The notes below the pieces were generated by a model, which searched no databases, had not been told where the DNA came from, and saw only the letters and a program-made list of their open reading frames with translations. A stretch of 64,000 bases of DNA from positions 18,033 to 82,032 of the forward strand of contig NZ_JAMTCK010000010.1 of assembly GCF_024171785.1 (NCBI RefSeq), read 5' to 3'. The stretch is from Goodfellowiella coeruleoviolacea (GTDB lineage Bacteria > Actinomycetota > Actinomycetes > Mycobacteriales > Pseudonocardiaceae). Below, piece by piece: positions 48,571-59,600 of the stretch. A program made the position numbers and the translations under genes. The number at the start of each line of letters is the position of its first letter. The first letter of the stretch is position 1.

Positions 48571-49911
48571 GTGGAGCAACTGTTCGAGGTGATCACGTCT
48601 GACGACGCCGGACCTGATGACTTCGCGAACGTGGCGATCCCGGACCACTACCGGGGTGTCGGTGTGCTGGCCGACGAGACCGAGATGTTCGTCGGCGTCG
48701 CACCGCAGGAGCGCAGCCCGGCCAAGTCGCTGCACCTGCGGCAGGTGGCCACGCCGCAGCCGGGGCCGGGTGAGGTGCTGGTGGCCGTGATGGCCAGCAG
48801 CATCAACTACAACACCGTGTGGAGCGCGCTGTTCGAGCCCAAACCCACGTTCGGGTTCCTCTCCCGGTACGCCCGCGACGTGCCCGAGGCGGCCCACCAC
48901 GACCAGCCGTTCCACGTGCTCGGCTCCGACCTGTCCGGCGTCGTGCTGCGGACCGGGCCGGGCGTGCGCGGGTTCCCGCCGGGCGCCCGGGTCGTCGCCC
49001 ACTGCCTCTCCGTCGAGCTGGCCTCACCCGACGGGCACAACGACACGATGCTCGACTCCGACCAGCGGATCTGGGGATACGAAACCAACTACGGCGGCCT
49101 GGCCGAGCTGGCCCTGGTCAAGGCGAACCAGCTGATGCCCAAGCCGGAGCACCTCACCTGGGAGGAGGCGGCCGCCTCGCAGCTGGTCAACTCGACCGCC
49201 TACCGGCAGCTGGTGTCGCGCAACGGCGCCGACATGAAGCAGGGCGACGTGGTGCTCATCTGGGGTGCGGCCGGCGGCCTCGGCTCGTACGCCACCCAGC
49301 TCGTGCTCAACGGTGGTGGCGTCCCGGTGTGCGTGGTGTCCAGTCCGCACAAGGCCGACCTGGTCCGCTCCATAGGCGCCGAACTCGTCATCGACCGCTC
49401 GGCCGAGGGGTACCGCTTCTGGAAGGACCCCGACACGCCCGATCCCCGCGAGTGGCGGCGCTTCGGCAGTCACATCCGCGAGCTGACCGGTGGGGACGAC
49501 CCCGACATCGTCTTCGAGCACCCGGGCCGGGAGACCTTCGGCGCGAGCGTGTACGTGGCCCGGCGCGGCGGCACCATCGTCACCTGCGCCTCCACCTCCG
49601 GCTACGAGCACCGGTTCGACAACCGCTACCTGTGGATGAACCTCAAGCGCATCATCGGGACGCACTTCGCCAACTACCGCGAAGCCTGGGAGGCCAACCG
49701 GCTCATCAGCCGAGGCATGGTCCACCCCACGCTGTCGCGGGTCTTCCCGCTCGCCGAGGCCGGCCTGGCCGCCGACGCCGTGCACCGCAACGCGCACAGC
49801 GGCAAGGTCGGCGTGCTGGGGCTCGCGCCCCGCGAGGGGCTCGGCGTCCGCGACCACGCCCTGCGCGCCCGCGTCCTGCCACAGCTCAACCGGTTCCGGG
49901 AGTCCCGGTAA
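48571..49911 (+). CDS. ccr: Crotonyl-CoA carboxylase/reductase, canonical type
   Basis: 446 residues, close to characterised Streptomyces Ccr over its full length. NADPH motif WGAAGGLGSYATQLV; Asn in INYNTVW, Tyr-Glu in WGYETNYGG (Phe-Glu in some homologues), His in IGTHFANYREAWEANRL. The FWKDPDTPDPREWRRFG loop typical of Ccr is present, unlike in the protein at 43046. It should turn crotonyl-CoA into ethylmalonyl-CoA. GTG start with GGGAG 7 bases upstream. It begins an apparent operon with the 178-residue protein and the giant PKS, tying extender supply to chain assembly. Confidence 0.93.
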   Translation: MEQLFEVITSDDAGPDDFANVAIPDHYRGVGVLADETEMFVGVAPQERSPAKSLHLRQVATPQPGPGEVLVAVMASSINYNTVWSALFEPKPTFGFLSRYARDVPEAAHHDQPFHVLGSDLSGVVLRTGPGVRGFPPGARVVAHCLSVELASPDGHNDTMLDSDQRIWGYETNYGGLAELALVKANQLMPKPEHLTWEEAAASQLVNSTAYRQLVSRNGADMKQGDVVLIWGAAGGLGSYATQLVLNGGGVPVCVVSSPHKADLVRSIGAELVIDRSAEGYRFWKDPDTPDPREWRRFGSHIRELTGGDDPDIVFEHPGRETFGASVYVARRGGTIVTCASTSGYEHRFDNRYLWMNLKRIIGTHFANYREAWEANRLISRGMVHPTLSRVFPLAEAGLAADAVHRNAHSGKVGVLGLAPREGLGVRDHALRARVLPQLNRFRESR

Positions 49912-50049
49912 CCGGCACGGTAACGGCTTCGGCGACAGCCACCGATCCGGCCGCGCCACGCTGACCGGCCGGTCGCACGGACACGGCTGGACCACCGGAC
50001 CGGTGCCGGCCCGCACAGCTGTTGAGTTTCGTCCACAAAGGAGCACCTG

Positions 50050-50586
50050 TTGACCACCGACGAATCCGTTGCACCCGAGGAGTTCGCCGCCGGCGGCGAG
50101 GCGGCGGACGCGCCGGCCGCGTTCGTGCCGAAACCGGCCGAGGAGCTGCACCAGCTCGACTTCCTGCTCGGCGCGTTCCGCGCCGAGTACGTGGAGATCA
50201 CCCTCGTCCCACCGCGATCCGGCGTCTCGTACTGGACCACCGAACCGGCGATGGGCGGCCACGTCTACGAGATGCTGCAGGACACGCCCGGCCCGGACAT
50301 CCACAGCCGCTGGACGTTCGGCTGGGACGCCACCGACCAGGTCTTCTTCACCACCTACTACGACGACTGGGGCAACCACGGTTCGACCCGCTGCCAGGGC
50401 TGGGAGGACGGCTACCTCAACTTCGTCGGCGAGTACTCCGCGTTCGGCAAGAAGTTCGTCTTCAACGAGCGCTTCGTCGTCGTGTCCGCCGACCACTACC
50501 GCAAGGAGGGCTTCGTGCGGGAGGGCGACGACTGGAAGCAGCTGGACATCATCGAGTGCTACCGGATCACCCACCCCGAAGCCTGA
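50050..50586 (+). CDS. Small beta-rich protein (DUF1579/lipocalin-like), unknown role
   Basis: 178 residues, start TTG with AAAGGAG 7 bases upstream. After an acidic Ala/Glu-rich lead of about 35 residues, the sequence has alternating strands and aromatic residues: [59 protein letters not shown] and [11 protein letters not shown]. This recalls the DUF1579-type barrel, which can enclose a small ligand, but the match is by pattern only. It lies between the canonical CCR and the loading PKS (30 bases before the PKS start), so it is almost certainly cotranscribed. A role in precursor handling is possible but unproven. Confidence 0.7.
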   Translation: MTTDESVAPEEFAAGGEAADAPAAFVPKPAEELHQLDFLLGAFRAEYVEITLVPPRSGVSYWTTEPAMGGHVYEMLQDTPGPDIHSRWTFGWDATDQVFFTTYYDDWGNHGSTRCQGWEDGYLNFVGEYSAFGKKFVFNERFVVVSADHYRKEGFVREGDDWKQLDIIECYRITHPEA

Positions 50587-50615
50587 GCTGCCGCGCGACA
50601 CGAACGGGACTGGCG

Positions 50616-53600
50616 ATGCCCACAGCTGCAGAGGGACATGACGGCGCGATCGCCGTGATCGGCCTGGCCTGCCGGTTGCCCGGTGCGGACGGACCGGACG
50701 CGTTCTGGGCGCTGCTGCGCGACGGCGTCGACGCCGTCACCGACACACCCGAGCAGCGCTGGGATCGTGAGCCGGACCCGGACGGTGGCCGGCCGGCCGG
50801 CACCGGCCGCGGCGGCTACCTCGACCAGGTCGACCGGTTCGACGCGGCCTTCTTCGGCATCTCGCCGCGCGAGGCCGCCGCCACCGACCCGCAGCAGCGG
50901 CTGATGCTGGAAATGGCGTGGGAGGTCTTCGAGGACGCCGGCATCCGGCCCGCCGACGTGCGCGGCGACCGGGTCGGCGTCTTCGTGGGCGCCATCCGCG
51001 ACGACTACGCCACCCTGCTGCACCGGCGCGGGCTGTCGGCCATCACCCCGCACAGCAACACCGGCGTGCAGCGCGGCATCATCGCCAACCGCGTGTCCTA
51101 CGCGCTGGGCCTGACCGGGCCGAGCCTCACCGTGGACACGGCCCAGTCGTCGTCACTGGTCGCCGTGCACCTGGCGATCGAGAGCCTGCGCCGGGGCGAG
51201 TGCGCCACCGCGGTGGCGGGCGGCGTCAACCTCAACCTGGCGCCGCACTCCGCGGTGGCCGGCGCCCGCTTCGGCGGCCTCTCACCCAGCGGCCGCTGCG
51301 CCACCTTCGACGAGTCGGCCGACGGCTACGTGCGCGGCGAGGGCGGCGCGGTCGTGCTGCTCAAGCCGCTGGACCGGGCCCTCGCCGACGGCGATGACGT
51401 GTACGCGGTGATCCGAGGCAGCGCGGTCAACAACGACGGGTCCACCGACACGCTCACCGCGCCGAGCCGCGCCGCCCAGGCCGCGGTGCTGCGCGCCGCG
51501 CACACGGCGTCCGAAGTGGACTCCACCGAGGTGCAGTACGTCGAGCTGCACGGCAGTGGAACCCCGGTGGGCGACCCGGTCGAGGCCGCCGCACTGGGCG
51601 AGGTCTTCGCGCCGGGCCGCGCGGCCGGTGATCCCCTGGTGGTCGGCTCGGTCAAGACGAACATCGGCCACCTGGAAGGCGCCGGCGGCATCGTGGGCCT
51701 GCTCAAGGCCGTGCTCGCGATCCGGCACGGCCGCATCCCGGCCAGCCTGCACTTCCGCACCCCCAACCCGCGCATCGACCTCGACGGGCTGCGTCTGCGC
51801 GTGCAGACCACCACGGACGGGTGGCCGAACCCGTCGGCGCCGCTGGTGGCCGGCGTCAGCTCGTTCGGCATGGGCGGCACCAACTGCCACGTCGTCCTCA
51901 CCCAGCCGCCCGCCGTCGAGGCACCGGCCGCGGAGCCGACCACCCGGCGGGCGACCGCGATCCCCCTGCTGCTCTCCGCGCGCACCCCCGAGGCACTGGA
52001 CGGTCAGGCCGACCGGCTGCGCGCGCTGCTCGCCACCGGCGCGGACCGGACCGACGTGGGGTTCTCGCTGGCCACCACGCGCACGCACTTCGCGCACCGC
52101 GCCGTGCTGCTGGGCGACGACCTCGCCACGGCCGTGCGCGGCGTGGCCGACCACGCGGGCGAGCCCGTCTTCGTCTTCCCCGGCCAGGGCTCGCAGTGGG
52201 TCGGCATGGGCGTGCGGCTGTGGGACACCGAGCCGGTCTTCGCCGAGGCGATGCAGCGCTGCGCCCAGGCGCTCGCGCCGCACGTCGACTGGTCGCTGCG
52301 CGACGTGCTCTCCGACGCCGAGGCCATGAGCCGCGACGACGTGGTGCAGCCCGCGCTGTGGGCCGTCATGGTCTCGCTCGTCGAGCTGTGGCGCTCCTAC
52401 GGCGTGCGCCCGGCCGCGGTCGTCGGGCACAGCCAGGGCGAGATCGCGGCGGCCTGCGCGGCCGGCATCCTCTCCCTCGCCGACGGCGCCACGGTGGTGG
52501 CCCGGCGCTCCCGGATGCTGCGCGAGCTGGCCGGCATCGGCGGCATGCTCTCGATCGCCGTCCCCGTGGCCGACGTGCGGCCCCTGCTCGGCGACGAGCT
52601 GTCCGTGGCCGTGCTCAACAGTCCCGGCCAGACCGTGGTGAGCGGTCCGCTGGCGCCGCTCGCGCGGCTGCGGGCCGGCTGCGAGGAGCGCGGCTGGCGC
52701 ACCCGCACGGTGCCCGTGGGCTACGCCTCGCACTCCGGGGTGGTCGAGCAGCTGGAGGAACGGCTCACCGCCGCGCTCGCCGGCCTGGCGCCGACCGAGG
52801 GCGAGATCCCGCTGCACTCCACGGTCACCGGTGAGCACATCGACGGCCGCGCACTCGGCGCCGCCTACTGGTACCGCAACCTGCGCTCGACCGTCCTGTT
52901 CGGACCGGTCACGGCCGCGCTCGTCGAGGCGGGCCACCGCGTCTTCGTCGAGGTGAGCCCCCACCCGGTGCTGACCCTCGCGCTGGACCAGGCCGGCGAC
53001 GACCTGGCCGTCACCGGCACGCTCAGCCGCGACCACGGCGGCCTGGACCGCTTCCTCAGCTCGGCCGCTGCCCTGCACGTGCGCGGGGTGGGGGTGGACT
53101 GGACGGCCGCGTACGCCGGCACCGGCGCCCAGCGGGTGAAGCTCCCGACGTACGCCTTCGACCGCCACCGGCACTGGCTGGCCGACGGCGACGGCCCCAC
53201 ACCGCTGCCGGCCGGCCCGGCAACACCGCGGACAGCGCCGGCCACCGCGCCGGCCGCCGTCCCGCACGACCTGCTGGACCTCGTGCTCGGCCAGGCCGCC
53301 ACCGTGCTCGGCCACGCCGACCCGGCCGCCGTCGACCCGGCCGCCACCTTCCGCGACCAGGGGCTGGAGTCGCACACGTCGGTGGAGCTGCGCAACCGGC
53401 TGGCCGCCGCCACCGGTCTGCGACTGCCCACCTCGCTGCTCTTCGACCACCCGACGCCGGTCGCGCTCGCGGCCCACCTGCGCGAGCTGACCGCGGCACC
53501 GCCGACCCAGCCCGCCGCGGCGCCGGCCGCGGCCGACCAGCCGGGGGCGGCTGACGAGCCGATCGCCATCGTCGCCATGAGCTGCCGGCTGCCCGGCGGC

Positions 53601-56600
53601 GCGAACACCCCCGAGGCGTTCTGGGAACTGCTCGTCGGCGAACAGGACGCCACCAGCGACTTCCCCGGCGACCGCGGCTGGGACCTGCCCGACGCGAGCG
53701 CGAGCGCGACGACCCGAGGTGGGTTCGTCGACGCGGCCCGCTTCGACGCCGCCTTCTTCGGCATCTCACCGCGCGAGGCCGTGGCCATGGACCCGCAGCA
53801 GCGGCTGCTGCTGGAGACCTCGTGGGAGGCGCTCGAACGCGCCGGCATCGTCCCCGCCAGCCTGCGCGGCTCCGACACCGGCGTGTTCGTGGGCGTCATG
53901 TACCACGACTACGCGGCCCGGCTCGACACCACGGACTCCCCGGTCGAGGGCTACGCGCTCACCGGCACCGCCGGCAGCGTGGCCTCGGGACGGCTCGCCT
54001 ACACCTACGGCCTGCACGGCCCCGCGGTCACCGTGGACACGGCCTGCTCGTCGTCGCTGGTGGCCCTGCACCTCGCCGCCCAGTCGCTGCGCGCGGGGGA
54101 GTGCTCGCTGGCCATCGCCGGCGGCGCGACCGTGCTCGCCACCCCCGGCGTCTTCGTGGAGTTCAGCCGCCAGAACGGCCTCTCACCCGACGGCCGGTGC
54201 CGCTCCTTCGCCGAGGACGCCAACGGCACCGGGTGGAGCGAGGGCGCGGGCGTGCTCGTGCTCGAACGGCTCTCCGACGCCCGGCGCAACGGCCACCCCG
54301 TGCTGGCGCTGGTGCGCGGCACGGCGGTGAACTCCGACGGCGCCTCCAACGGGCTCACCGCGCCCAACGGCCCGGCCCAGCAGCGGGTGATCCGCGAGGC
54401 GCTGACCCGATCGGGACTGAGCCCGGCCGACGTGGACGTGGTCGAGGCGCACGGCACCGGCACCCGGCTCGGCGACCCGATCGAGGCCGAGGCCCTGCTG
54501 CGCACCTACGGCACCGGCCGGCGCGGCGAGCAGCCGCTCTGGTTCGGCTCGGCGAAGTCGAACATCGGCCACACCCAGGCCGCGGCCGGCGTGGCGGGTG
54601 TGATCAAGACGGTGCTGGCGCTCGGCCACGGCGTCGTGCCGCGCACCCTGCACGCCGACCAGCCCTCCAGCCGCATCGACTGGGAGAGCGGGGCCGCGCG
54701 GCTCGCCTCCCGGACCAGGCCGTGGCCCGCCACCGACCACCCGCGGCGGGCCGGGGTGTCCTCGTTCGGCATCAGCGGGACCAACGCGCACGTCATCATC
54801 GAGCAGGCCCCGGACGCGGTGCGGGCACCCGACGCGGCCGCCCCGGCCGGGCCGCTGCCCTGGGTGCTCTCCGCCCGCACGCCCGAGGCGCTGCGCGCGC
54901 TCGCCCAGGGGCTGGCCGCCGCACCGCGACACGACCCGGTCGCGGTCGGCCGCGCCCTCGCCACGGCCCGCACGACCGACTTCGAGCACCGCGCCGTGAT
55001 CCTCGGTGACCACCTCGACGGCGTCCGCGCGCTCGCGGCGGGCGCACCCGGCCCGATCACCGGCACGGCCCGCGCCGGCCGCGTCGGGTTCGTCTTCTCC
55101 GGGCAGGGCAGCCAGCGCGTCGGCATGGGCCGCGAACTGCACGCCACCTACCCGGTGTTCGCGGCCGCCTTCGACGAGGTCTGCGCGGCCTTCGACGGCC
55201 TGCTGCCCCGGCCGCTGCGCGAGGTCGTCTTCGCCGACGAGGCCGCGCTGGACCGCACCGAGTTCACCCAGCCCGCCCTGTTCGCCGTGCAGGTGGCCCT
55301 CTACCGGCTGGTCACCTCGTGGGGCCTCACCCCGGACTACCTCGCTGGGCACTCGATCGGCGAGATCGGGGCCGCGCACGTGGCGGGCGTGCTCGACCTG
55401 GCCGACGCGTGCGCGATGGTCGCCGCGCGCGGCCGGCTCATGCAGCAGCTGCCGCCGGGCGGCGCGATGGCCTCGCTGACCGCGCCGGTCGAGCGCGCCC
55501 GGGAACTCGTGGCCGAGCACGCCGACGTGGTGGGCATCGCCGCGGTCAACGGCCCGGCCGCCACGGTCGTGGCGGGCGCCGAGGACGCGGTCGAGCGGAT
55601 CGCGCGGCGCTGGCGCGAGCAGGGCGGCAAGGCCAAGCGGCTGCGGGTGAGCCACGCGTTCCACTCGCCGCTGATGGCCCCGATGCTCGACGCGTTCGCC
55701 GACGTGCTCACCGGACTCACCTTCCGCCCGCCGACCGTCGAGATCGTCTCGGGCACCCCGGGCGCCGACCTGACCGATCCCGCCCACTGGGTGCGGCACG
55801 TGCGGGAGGCCGTGCTCTTCCACGACGCGGTGCGGGCGCTCGCGGCCCGCCGGGTCACCACCTTCATCGAGATCGGCCCCGACGGCACGCTCAGCTCGAT
55901 GGCCGACGGCGACGGCTGGATCCCCGCGCTGCGCCCGGACCGCCCCGAGCCCGAGGCCGTGCTGACGGCACTGGCCACCGCCCACGTCACCGGCGCGGCG
56001 GTGCGCTGGTCGACCGGCTTCGGCCAGGGCGCGGCCGCCGAACTGCCCACGTACCCCTTTGCCGACACGCGCTACTGGCCGGCCGCGCCGCTGCTGGACG
56101 CGCCGGTCACGCTCGCCGACTCCGACGAACTGCTGTTCACCGGCCGGCTGTCCGCCACCGACCGGCCCTGGCTGCTCGACCACACCGCCGACGGCACCGC
56201 GAGCCTGCCCGGCACGGTCTTCGTCGAGCTGGCCCTGCGCGCGGGCGAACACGCCGGGCTGGCCACGCTGGCCGAACTGACCCTGCACACCCCGCTGCCC
56301 GTCACCGCCGACCACCCGGTGCCGATCCAGGTGCGCCTCGGCGGACCGGACGCCTCGGGCGCGCGTGAGCTGACCGTCTCGGCCCGTGACGCCACCGGAA
56401 CCTGGACCCGGCAGGCGAGCGGCGTGCTCACGGCCGAGGCCACGTCGGTCGTCCCGGGCCCGGCGGCCTGGCCGCCCGCGGCGGCCGCACCGCTCGACGT
56501 CGCCGACGCCGACGAGCACGGGCTGCACGGCCTCTGGCGCGACGCGGACGGCGCGGTGTGGGCGGAGGTGTCGCTGCCGCCGGCGCTGCGCACCGACGCG

Positions 56601-59600
56601 TCCGCCCACCTGCTGCACCCGGCGCTGCTCAACGCCGTGCTGCTCGCCATCGACCTCAGCGGCCTGGCCGGTCCCCGACAACCGGGCGCTGGTCCGCTGC
56701 TGCCGTTCGCCTGGTCAGGCGTGGCCGTGGCCGCCCGCGCCGCCACCACCCTGCGCGTCCGGCTGACCGCGGTCGACGGCGGCATCGCCCTCACCGCCAC
56801 CGACGACGCCGGCCTGCCGGTGGTCGCCGTCGAGTCGCTGAGCACGCGCGCCGTGCGGGCGACGACCACCGCCGGCCGGGACCTCTACGTCGTCGACGCG
56901 GTGCCCGTGGCGCTGCCGCCGGCCGGGGAATCCGACGTCACCGTGCTCGACCTGCGCGGCCACCCCGACGTGCACGAGGCAACGCACGCGGCCCTGGCCG
57001 CCCTGCGGCAGCACCTCGCGGGTGCGGGTGTTGCCGCCGTGCTCACCCGCGACGACCTGGCCGGCTCGGCCGTGCGCGGCCTGGTCCGCTCCGCGCAGAC
57101 CGAGCACCCCGGCCGCCTCGTCTCGGTGCTGGCCGACGGCGCCGTGGACCTGGCCGCGGTGCTGGCCAGCGGCGAGCCCGAGGTGCACGTCAGCAACGGC
57201 GCGGCAGCCGTTCCCCGGTTGCGGCCCGCCGGCAACCCCGTCACGACCACGCCGCCGCGGTTCACGCCGGACGACACGGTGCTGCTCACCGGGGGCACCG
57301 GCGGGCTCGGCGCGCTGTTGGCCCGACACCTGGTCACGGCGCACGGCGTGAAGCGCCTGCTGCTGCTCAGCCGGCGCGGGCCGCACGCGCCCGGCGTGCC
57401 CACCCTGCTGGCCGACCTGGCGGCGCTCGGGGCGAGCGCTACGGTCGTGGCCGCGGACGCGGCCGAGCGCGAACCCCTCGCCGCCGTGCTGGCGCAGCAC
57501 CCGCCGGCGGCCGTCGTGCACGTGGCCGGCGTGCTCGACGACGGCGTCGTCGAGTCCCTCACCCCACAGCGCATCGACACCGCGCTGCGCGCCAAGACTG
57601 ACGCGGCCATCGCGCTGCACGAGCTGACCGCCGGTCTCGACCTCAGCGCGTTCGTGCTCTTCTCCTCGATCTCGGGCCTGGTCGGGCTCGCCGGGCAGGG
57701 CAACTACGCGGCGGCCAACGCCAGCCTGGACGCGCTCGCCCGTGCCCGCCGCGCCCAGGGGCTGCCCGCCACCTCGCTCGCCTGGGGACTGTGGACGCAG
57801 CCCGACGGCATGGGCGGCGCGCTGGGCGAGGCCGACCTGGCCCGGTTCGGCCGCATCGGCATCACACCGCTGCCGGCCGCGGACGGCCTCGCACTGTTCG
57901 ACGCGGCCCTGTGTCACGACGAACCCGTGCTGGCACCGGTGCGCCTCGACCCGCGCGCCATCTCCGTGGCCGAGCCGCCCGCCGTGCTCCGCGGCCTGCG
58001 CCGCCGCCCGGTGCGGCGGGCCGTCAGCGCGGCTGGTGGGGGCGCGGCCGGTGGGGGCACGGCCGACACGTTCGCCCACCGCCTCGCCCGGCTGCCCGAG
58101 GCACAGCGCCCCGAGGCCGTGCTCGACCTCGTGCGCGCGCAGGCCGCCACCGTGCTCGGCCTGCCCAGCACCGGGCGCGTCGACCCGGACAGGGCGTTCC
58201 GGGAGATCGGCTTCGACTCGCTGACCTCCGTCGAGCTGCGCAACCGCCTGGCGGCCGCGACCGGTGTGCCGCTGCCCGCCGCCATCCTCTTCGACCACCC
58301 GACCCCGGCCCGGCTGAGCACCCGGCTCGTCGAACTGCTCAGCGACCAGCCCCCCGCGGCCGGCGACCCGACCACCGCGCCGCCGGTTGCCGCGCGCGCT
58401 GCCGGGGACCCGATCGTCATCGTGGCCATGGCCTGCCGCTTCCCGGGTGAGGTGAGCACGCCCGAACAGCTCTGGGACGTCGTGGCCGGCGGACGGGACG
58501 TCATCACGCCGCTGCCCGCCGACCGCGGCTGGGATCCGGCCGTGATCGACCCCACGCTGGCCACCCCGGGCAGCACCTACACCACCCAGGGCGGGTTCCT
58601 CACCGGAGCCGACCGCTTCGACGCCGACTTCTTCGGCATCAGCCCGCGCGAGGCCCTGGCCATGGACCCGCAGCAGCGGCTGCTGCTCGAAGTGGCCTGG
58701 GAGGCCGTCGAGCGCGGCGGCATCGCGCCGGCCACGCTGCGCGGCAGCGACACCGGCGTCTTCGTCGGCACGTCCTTCCACGACTACAGCACCCTGCTCG
58801 ACCCGGCCGCGGTCCGCGAGGCCGAGGGGTACGCGCTCATCGGCAGCCTCGCGAGCGTGGCGTCCGGCCGCCTCGCCTACACACTCGGGCTGGAAGGACC
58901 GGCCGTCTCGGTCGACACGGCCTGCTCCACCTCGCTGGTGGCCCTGCACCTGGCCGCCAGGTCGCTGCGCACGGGGGAGTGCTCGCTGGCGCTCGCCGGC
59001 GGTGTCACCGTGCTCGCCACCCCGCAACCGCTCAGCGAACTCGCCAGCCAGCGCGCGCTCGCCACCGACGGCCGGTGCCGGCCGTTCAGCGCGGACGCGG
59101 CCGGGTTCGGCATGGCCGAGGGCGCCGGCGTGCTCGTGCTGGAACGGCTCAGCGACGCCCGCCGCAACGGGCACCCGGTGCTCGCCGTGGTGCGCGGCAG
59201 CGCGATCAACTCCGACGGCGCGTCCAACGGCCTCACCGCCCCGAACGGCCCGTCCCAGGAGCGGGTGGTGCGGGCCGCGCTCGCCGACGCCGGACTGGCA
59301 CCGTCCGAAGTGGACGTCGTCGAGGCGCACGGCACCGGAACGGCCCTGGGCGACCCGATCGAGGCGCAGGCGCTGATCGCCACCTACGGCGCCGCCGACC
59401 GGCACGAGCCGCTCTGGCTCGGCTCGGTCAAGGGCAACATCGGCCACACCCAGGCCGCCGCGGGCGTGGCCGGCGTCATCAAGGTCGTCGAGGCCATGCG
59501 GCACGGCGTGCTGCCCCGCTCGCTGTACGCCGAGAACCCCTCCCCGCACGTGGACTGGGCGAGCGGTGCGGTGCGGCTGCTCGACGCGGACCGCCCCTGG

